The translations under genes were made by a program, and so were the position numbers. The notes below the pieces were generated by a model. The model had not been told where the DNA came from, did not search any database, and saw only the letters and a list, made by a program, of their open reading frames with translations. This document shows, piece after piece, positions 6,487 to 9,337 of a stretch of DNA of 9,337 bases; position 1 is the first letter of the stretch, and each line of letters opens with the position of its first letter. Source of the stretch: Caldifarciminota bacterium (GTDB taxonomy: Bacteria; Hydrothermota; 32-111; QNBC01); assembly GCA_015486655.1 (NCBI GenBank), contig WFRF01000030.1:1-9337 (forward strand), written 5' to 3'.

Positions 6487-8354
6487 ACATTCTCCATTGT
6501 TATAAAAAATGTTGTTCCTCCATCTTCATTGTTCTCATATCTGATGGTCCCGTTACAGGAATTAATCATCTTCCTTGTTATCGATAAACCCAATCCTATT
6601 CCATTTGAGCGAGTTGTAAAGAAGGGGTTGAATATTTTCTCACCCGTATTTTTATCAATGCCCTTCCCCCAATCTCTTATCTTGATTAATAATTCTTTAT
6701 TATTCTTCTCCAAAACCATTTCGACTTTTCCCCCCTTTTTTTCATAGGCATCGAAAGCATTTTGAATAATATTATACACGATTTCCTCAAGAAGAATAGG
6801 ATCAACGTTAAAACTTTTCTCTCTTATTCTGTTTACAATATCCAACTTACAGTTTTTAAATCGTCTTTTTATATTTTCAATAAATCCGCTCACCTCAATT
6901 TTACTTTTTACCGTATCCCTCGTTGCAGCGAATATCTGAAATCGTTCAATAATATTTTCAATCCTGTTTATATCCTCATAAATAATATCAAGATATTCCC
7001 TGTCTTCGGCAGGGATCGAATCCTCGACATACTGGACTGCTCCCTTTATTGAACTTAGGGGATTTCTTATATCATGCGCAATACCTGAAGCCACTTCCCC
7101 CGCAAAGGCAATCTTTTCCATACTGTCGATTTTCTTTAAAAGATCACTTCTGTCAATAATGTTTTGCACCTGTTTCATAATCGTTTCCATTAAAAGCAAC
7201 TTTCTTTTATTCATGCTGTTTTTTCTGCCAATAAGGCAAACCACAACGCCCCTTGTTCTTATTCCGTACAAAACAATATCCTTTTTGTTCTTTTTAAAAT
7301 ATACAATACCGTTTTTGTTCCAATTGACACTCATTGTTCCCAACAGGTTTTTGCAATTTTCGCCTCTGTAATACAGTATGTCGTTTTTATTGTTATAAAC
7401 GGACAAGAGAGAAGCACTCCGCAGTTTTAGAATTTCGAATAATCCGTCTATAAGTTTCTTTAAAATTCCCGCTAAATTTTCCCCTTTCAAATTATCTTCT
7501 TCAAAATCTTTTATCAATTGCTGATATCTGTATTCGTCTACTGAGAGCAATTTATCGGAAAGGCGGTAAATGCCCTCCTCCATTATTTTATAAAGAATAA
7601 CAACGACTGTTACTGTTACTATGGCTTTTACGTACAAAATTATTGAAAATCCTTTAAGGCCGTAAATTATGAGATAGCCCACAAATCCCAATAATAAAAT
7701 TATTATGAAATAGATAAATGATTTTAAAAGCAAATGATTAACCGGTAATATATCCTTACTTATGATTATATAAGACATTACAAATACAAAAATTATACTT
7801 CCTATGTTACCGAGCATTACCGGCCGGAGAAAATCAAAAAATGTCATAAAATCCGTGCTTCCCAGTGCCAATAAAATGGACAAAGCAAAGAATATATATT
7901 TCAGTCGCAGCTTTCTTTCTATATTTATTTCATTCTTATACTCAATTAATAAGAAAATATCCATTATTATAAACGAAAATAAAAGATATAATACGAGAAT
8001 GTTATGGTATATATAGTTTGTCAAAATCCTCATAAGCGATAACACAAAAAAGATCGAAGAGAAAGTCAATATAGAAATTTTCAAAACTTTAAAAGTCTCG
8101 GTCTTTTTTATGTAACAATCAAGGAATAGGTATGATGATACGGGAAGAAGGGAAACTGTCGCATACAAAAAATGAACATACGGCTCTTTTCCATAAAACA
8201 GTTCATAAAATAAGAATATATTCCACAACGAAAGATTCAGAAAAAATACGGAGAGAAAGATGTTATTTTTACTCTTACTATCCGAAATTAGAACAATCAC
8301 GGCCAAAATTACATTTATTATCCCTGCAAAAAATATTGTATAATCAAACGGCAT
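6480..8354 (-). CDS. Polytopic-membrane sensor histidine kinase (multi-TM + GAF-like + HisKA/HATPase), PrsK-like architecture
   Basis: A 624-residue kinase. Residues ~7-256 carry about eight or nine hydrophobic spans (roughly 7-24, 31-52, 61-81, 90-110, 116-137, 151-172, 183-199, 210-232, 236-256) with short loops, so sensing is probably in or at the membrane. A GAF-like domain occupies ~292-400 (weak sequence signal). HisKA has GIAHDIRNPLSSIKG with His427. The ATPase domain has the N box around Asn532 (YNIIQNAFDAYEKKGG), G1 DWGKGID (561-567), F box NPFFTTR and G2 GIGLGLSI (585-592). All catalytic motifs are intact. The architecture and the coupled NtrC-type partner recall PrsK/PrsR of exosortase-linked loci, but no exosortase or EPS gene is seen. 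The start is the first ATG after an in-frame stop; I see no Shine-Dalgarno, which is odd beside the strong sites of its neighbours. Stimulus unknown. Confidence 0.93.
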   Translation of the reverse strand: MPFDYTIFFAGIINVILAVIVLISDSKSKNNIFLSVFFLNLSLWNIFLFYELFYGKEPYVHFLYATVSLLPVSSYLFLDCYIKKTETFKVLKISILTFSSIFFVLSLMRILTNYIYHNILVLYLLFSFIIMDIFLLIEYKNEINIERKLRLKYIFFALSILLALGSTDFMTFFDFLRPVMLGNIGSIIFVFVMSYIIISKDILPVNHLLLKSFIYFIIILLLGFVGYLIIYGLKGFSIILYVKAIVTVTVVVILYKIMEEGIYRLSDKLLSVDEYRYQQLIKDFEEDNLKGENLAGILKKLIDGLFEILKLRSASLLSVYNNKNDILYYRGENCKNLLGTMSVNWNKNGIVYFKKNKKDIVLYGIRTRGVVVCLIGRKNSMNKRKLLLMETIMKQVQNIIDRSDLLKKIDSMEKIAFAGEVASGIAHDIRNPLSSIKGAVQYVEDSIPAEDREYLDIIYEDINRIENIIERFQIFAATRDTVKSKIEVSGFIENIKRRFKNCKLDIVNRIREKSFNVDPILLEEIVYNIIQNAFDAYEKKGGKVEMVLEKNNKELLIKIRDWGKGIDKNTGEKIFNPFFTTRSNGIGLGLSITRKMINSCNGTIRYENNEDGGTTFFITMENVW

Positions 8355-8359
8355 AAGAA

Positions 8360-8388
8360 ATAGTATTATATTTTCGAATTATTTTCAA
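8360..8388 (-). promoter_or_regulatory. Candidate promoter of the histidine kinase gene, almost leaderless
   Basis: Minus strand TTGAAA (8388-8383), a 17-base spacer and TACTAT (8365-8360). A perfect TATAAT (8370-8365) overlaps but has a poor -35. Either would start transcription within a few bases of the ATG at 8354, leaving no room for a ribosome site; none is visible. The DNA here is very AT-rich, so chance matches are likely and confidence is modest. Confidence 0.4.
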
Positions 8389-8414
8389 GGAAATAATTAA
8401 ACACTGCAGTGGAT

Positions 8415-8435
8415 AAGAAATTAGAAATACAAAAT
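8415..8435 (+). repeat. Short heptad stretch in inverted orientation
   Basis: Three in-phase units AAGAAAT, TAGAAAT, ACAAAAT on the plus strand. The first is the exact reverse complement of the unit at 8475-8481 in the adjacent array, so the two could pair as a hairpin with an 8-base core (8414-8421 with 8475-8482). It is very AT-rich and short, so it could be chance. Confidence 0.4.
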
Positions 8436-8467
8436 AGAGAAAATACGGATGATCAATTATTCATTTA

Positions 8468-8530
8468 ACTTCTTATTTCTTAGTTCCCACTTCCTTCTTT
8501 ACACTTCTTAGTTCTAACTTCTTACTTCCT
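8468..8530 (-). repeat. Heptanucleotide tandem array 1, nine units
   Basis: On the plus strand nine consecutive 7-base units stay in phase for 63 bases: ACTTCTT, ATTTCTT, AGTTCCC, ACTTCCT, TCTTTAC, ACTTCTT, AGTTCTA, ACTTCTT, ACTTCCT. The minus-strand consensus is AAGAAGT. The same unit recurs in two further arrays within 400 bases. Heptanucleotide STRR repeats are known from cyanobacteria; relationship to them is not implied. Confidence 0.75.
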
Positions 8531-8585
8531 ATTTATATTTAAACACCCTCCTGCTACGCAGTATCCCTCTGTAGAGGGGAATTTA
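8512..8585 (+). repeat. ~75-base composite repeat, copy A
   Basis: It begins in heptad array 1 and ends in AATTTA. Hand alignment with copy B gives 67 of 74 matching positions plus a 3-base indel; the first 20 bases are identical. It carries CTGC-TAC-GCAG and the hairpin CCCTCT-GT-AGAGGG (8565-8578). No coding potential. Confidence 0.85.
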
Positions 8586-8591
8586 CACTAA

Positions 8592-8650
8592 TGTCACCCT
8601 AAATTTAGTTCAGGGTATCAATGAGATTCCGGATCAAGTCCGGAATGACA
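8592..8650. repeat. Nested palindrome cluster bounded by TGTCA / TGACA
   Basis: Outer arms TGTCA (8592-8596) and TGACA (8646-8650) enclose two stems: ACCCT (8596-8600) with AGGGT (8612-8616), and a perfect 8-base stem ATTCCGGA (8626-8633) with TCCGGAAT (8639-8646). The first loop includes the palindrome CTAAATTTAG. The layout would fold into a three-way junction. The ATTCCGGA stem resembles dispersed intergenic palindromes seen in many bacteria; the family was not verified. Confidence 0.75.
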
Positions 8651-8656
8651 GATTTA

Positions 8657-8698
8657 ACCTCTAACTTCTCACTTCTAAGCTCTCAGTTCTTACTTACT
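8657..8698 (-). repeat. Heptanucleotide tandem array 2, about six units
   Basis: Plus-strand units in phase: ACCTCTA, ACTTCTC, ACTTCTA, AGCTCTC, AGTTCTT, ACTTACT. It is the most degenerate of the three arrays, placed between the two palindrome clusters. Confidence 0.65.
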
Positions 8699-8706
8699 TT
8701 AGTATA

Positions 8707-8754
8707 CCCCTCAGTCCGGTAAAACCGGACAGCTCCCCTAAGAGAGGAGCAGCT
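8707..8754. repeat. Double-hairpin element (GTCCGGT stem plus GCTCC/GGAGC stem)
   Basis: A perfect 7-base stem GTCCGGT (8714-8720) with ACCGGAC (8724-8730) and a 3-base AAA loop is followed at once by GCTCC (8732-8736) with GGAGC (8746-8750). The left edge, AGTATACCCCTC, matches the AGTAYCCCTC cores of copies A and B, so this may be a third, different relative. There is no T run after either stem, so it is not a canonical terminator. Confidence 0.7.
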
Positions 8755-8789
8755 ATTTAGATGGAATAATAAAATCAATTTCATATTTA

Positions 8790-8831
8790 AATTCTAACTT
8801 CTTATTTCTAACTTCTTACTTCCTACTTATA
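8790..8831 (-). repeat. Heptanucleotide tandem array 3, about five to six units
   Basis: Plus-strand units in phase: AATTCTA, ACTTCTT, ATTTCTA, ACTTCTT, ACTTCCT, ACTTATA. The end of the array is the beginning of composite copy B, exactly as array 1 runs into copy A. Confidence 0.7.
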
Positions 8832-8882
8832 TTTGAACACCCCCCCCCTGCTGCGCAGTACCCCTCTATATAGGGGAATTTA
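8806..8882 (+). repeat. ~75-base composite repeat, copy B, with a C9 tract
   Basis: Second copy of the element at 8512-8585, same orientation, 294 bases downstream. It has CTGC-TGC-GCAG, the imperfect hairpin CCCCTC...AGGGG (8861-8876) and an uninterrupted run of nine C (8840-8848), where copy A has CCCTCC. The C run accounts for the 3-base length difference. Confidence 0.85.
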
Positions 8883-8911
8883 TAAATGCTATTTGATTCT
8901 GACTTTCAAGA

Positions 8912-8940
8912 TTGACTATTATATACATTGCGACTATATT
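8912..8940 (+). promoter_or_regulatory. Sigma-70-type promoter of the PfpI-like gene
   Basis: TTGACT (8912-8917), a 17-base spacer and TATATT (8935-8940). The predicted start is near 8947, giving a leader of about 20 bases that contains the ribosome site. Both boxes match consensus at five of six positions (TTGACT) and at least five of six or four of six (TATATT) depending on the weighting of the third A; spacing is ideal. Confidence 0.65.
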
Positions 8941-8956
8941 ATATAAAAGACAAAAA

Positions 8957-8964
8957 AAGGAGGA
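8957..8964 (+). promoter_or_regulatory. Strong ribosome binding site of the PfpI-like gene
   Basis: AAGGAGGA, three bases before the ATG at 8968. It settles the start, which also puts the catalytic residues at the family's usual numbers. Confidence 0.85.
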
Positions 8965-8967
8965 AAT

Positions 8968-9337
8968 ATGAAAGTCGCAATATTTATTGACGAATTGGTT
9001 GAAGACAGTGAATTTATCTACCCTCTGTACAGATTCAAAGAAGAAAAATGGGATGTCGATATAATAGGTATATCCGTTAAGACGGTTAAAGGTAAAAAGG
9101 GAGGCGTGTTTAAAACCGAGAAATCAATTGAAGAAGTTTCAAGTAAAGAATACGATATACTTTTTATTCCGGGCGGATATGCACCGGATCGACTTAGGAG
9201 AGATAAGAGAATATTACGTTTCGTATCCGAAATGTTCAAGGATGGCAAGATTATCGGCTCCATTTGTCACGGTCCCTGGTTGCTTATATCTTCCGGTATA
9301 GTGAAAGGAAAGAGAATTACCGGATACTATGCAATTA
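8968..9337 (+). CDS. DJ-1/PfpI-family protein, N-terminal 123 residues (3' end beyond window)
   Basis: Translated by hand to the window edge with no stop. The family (archaeal PfpI/PH1704, bacterial YhbO, Bacillus GSP18) is usually ~165-170 residues, so about 45 are missing. The fold begins MKVAIFIDELVEDSEFIYPL; IPGGYAPDRLRRD at 67-79 is the conserved glycine-rich segment, and GSICHGPWLLISSG at 97-110 is the nucleophile elbow with Cys100 and His101. Glu12 completes the triad: numbering 12/100/101 is the same as I recall for PH1704. Members are described as intracellular proteases, glyoxalases or deglycases of stress response; the activity of this one cannot be told from sequence. It is divergent from the signalling genes, has its own promoter, and is cytoplasmic. 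I see nothing linking it functionally to the chemotaxis operon. Confidence 0.93.
   Translation, partial: MKVAIFIDELVEDSEFIYPLYRFKEEKWDVDIIGISVKTVKGKKGGVFKTEKSIEEVSSKEYDILFIPGGYAPDRLRRDKRILRFVSEMFKDGKIIGSICHGPWLLISSGIVKGKRITGYYAI

Larger units (their letters stand above)
8355..8967. other. 613-base divergent intergenic region made of mosaic repeats, no gene
   Basis: It separates the divergently transcribed histidine kinase and PfpI-like genes. No reading frame with a ribosome site was found in either direction. It contains three degenerate heptanucleotide arrays, two copies of a ~75-base hairpin element, two other palindrome clusters and a promoter at each end. Local GC-rich hairpins stand out against the AT-rich surroundings. 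There is no hairpin followed by a T run, consistent with divergent genes not needing a terminator here. Confidence 0.85.

Noticed and set aside
8707..8754. Rho-independent terminator at the strong GTCCGGT hairpin
   Set aside because: Neither stem is followed by a T run on either strand, and the flanking genes diverge, so no transcript is expected to end here.
8468..8831. CRISPR array
   Set aside because: The units are 7 bases and contiguous, with no 20-40-base repeats separated by unique spacers and no cas genes.
9018..9263. Minus-strand 81-codon frame inside the PfpI-like gene
   Set aside because: The opposite strand encodes the family motifs including the Cys-His elbow, so this is a shadow.

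Overview
The window is AT-rich bacterial DNA with tight gene packing, strong GGAGG-type ribosome binding sites and sigma-70-like promoters. An NtrC-type sigma-54 activator, a chemotaxis signalling set and a PfpI-like gene fit a free-living, low-GC, diderm-type bacterium. I cannot place it to phylum; a Deferribacterota- or Spirochaetota-like source is only a guess.

Positions 1-8354 hold six genes, all on the minus strand. Read in the direction of transcription they are: a polytopic-membrane sensor histidine kinase (8354-6480); an NtrC-family response regulator overlapping its stop codon (6486-5203); a 112-base gap with a strong sigma-70-like promoter; a very large MCP-like/solute-binding fusion protein (5090-1740); then cheW, cheY and the 5' part of cheA, which runs off the window at base 1. 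The last four genes are separated by 5-14 bases and look like one operon.

The centrepiece is the 1116-residue fusion. Its first ~610 residues are almost all helical and contain two separate, degenerate copies of the chemoreceptor hairpin tip about 300 residues apart. Its last ~495 residues form a complete family-5 (OppA/DppA-type) solute-binding domain. It has no signal peptide and no membrane segment, so it appears to be a cytoplasmic receptor that senses a ligand with a domain normally found in the periplasm. The adjacent cheW, cheY and CheA (with Hpt and CheY-binding domains) provide an obvious signalling route: SBP ligand state -> MCP-like hairpins -> CheW/CheA -> CheY. The output (motility, pili or other) is not visible here.

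Positions 8355-8967 contain no gene. This divergent intergenic region is a mosaic of repeats: three arrays of a degenerate heptanucleotide (ACTTCTT on the plus strand), two copies of a ~75-base element with GC-rich hairpins, and two clusters of palindromes. Plus-strand transcription then starts at a good promoter for a DJ-1/PfpI-family gene (8968 onward), truncated by the window end but with its Glu12, Cys100 and His101 triad intact.
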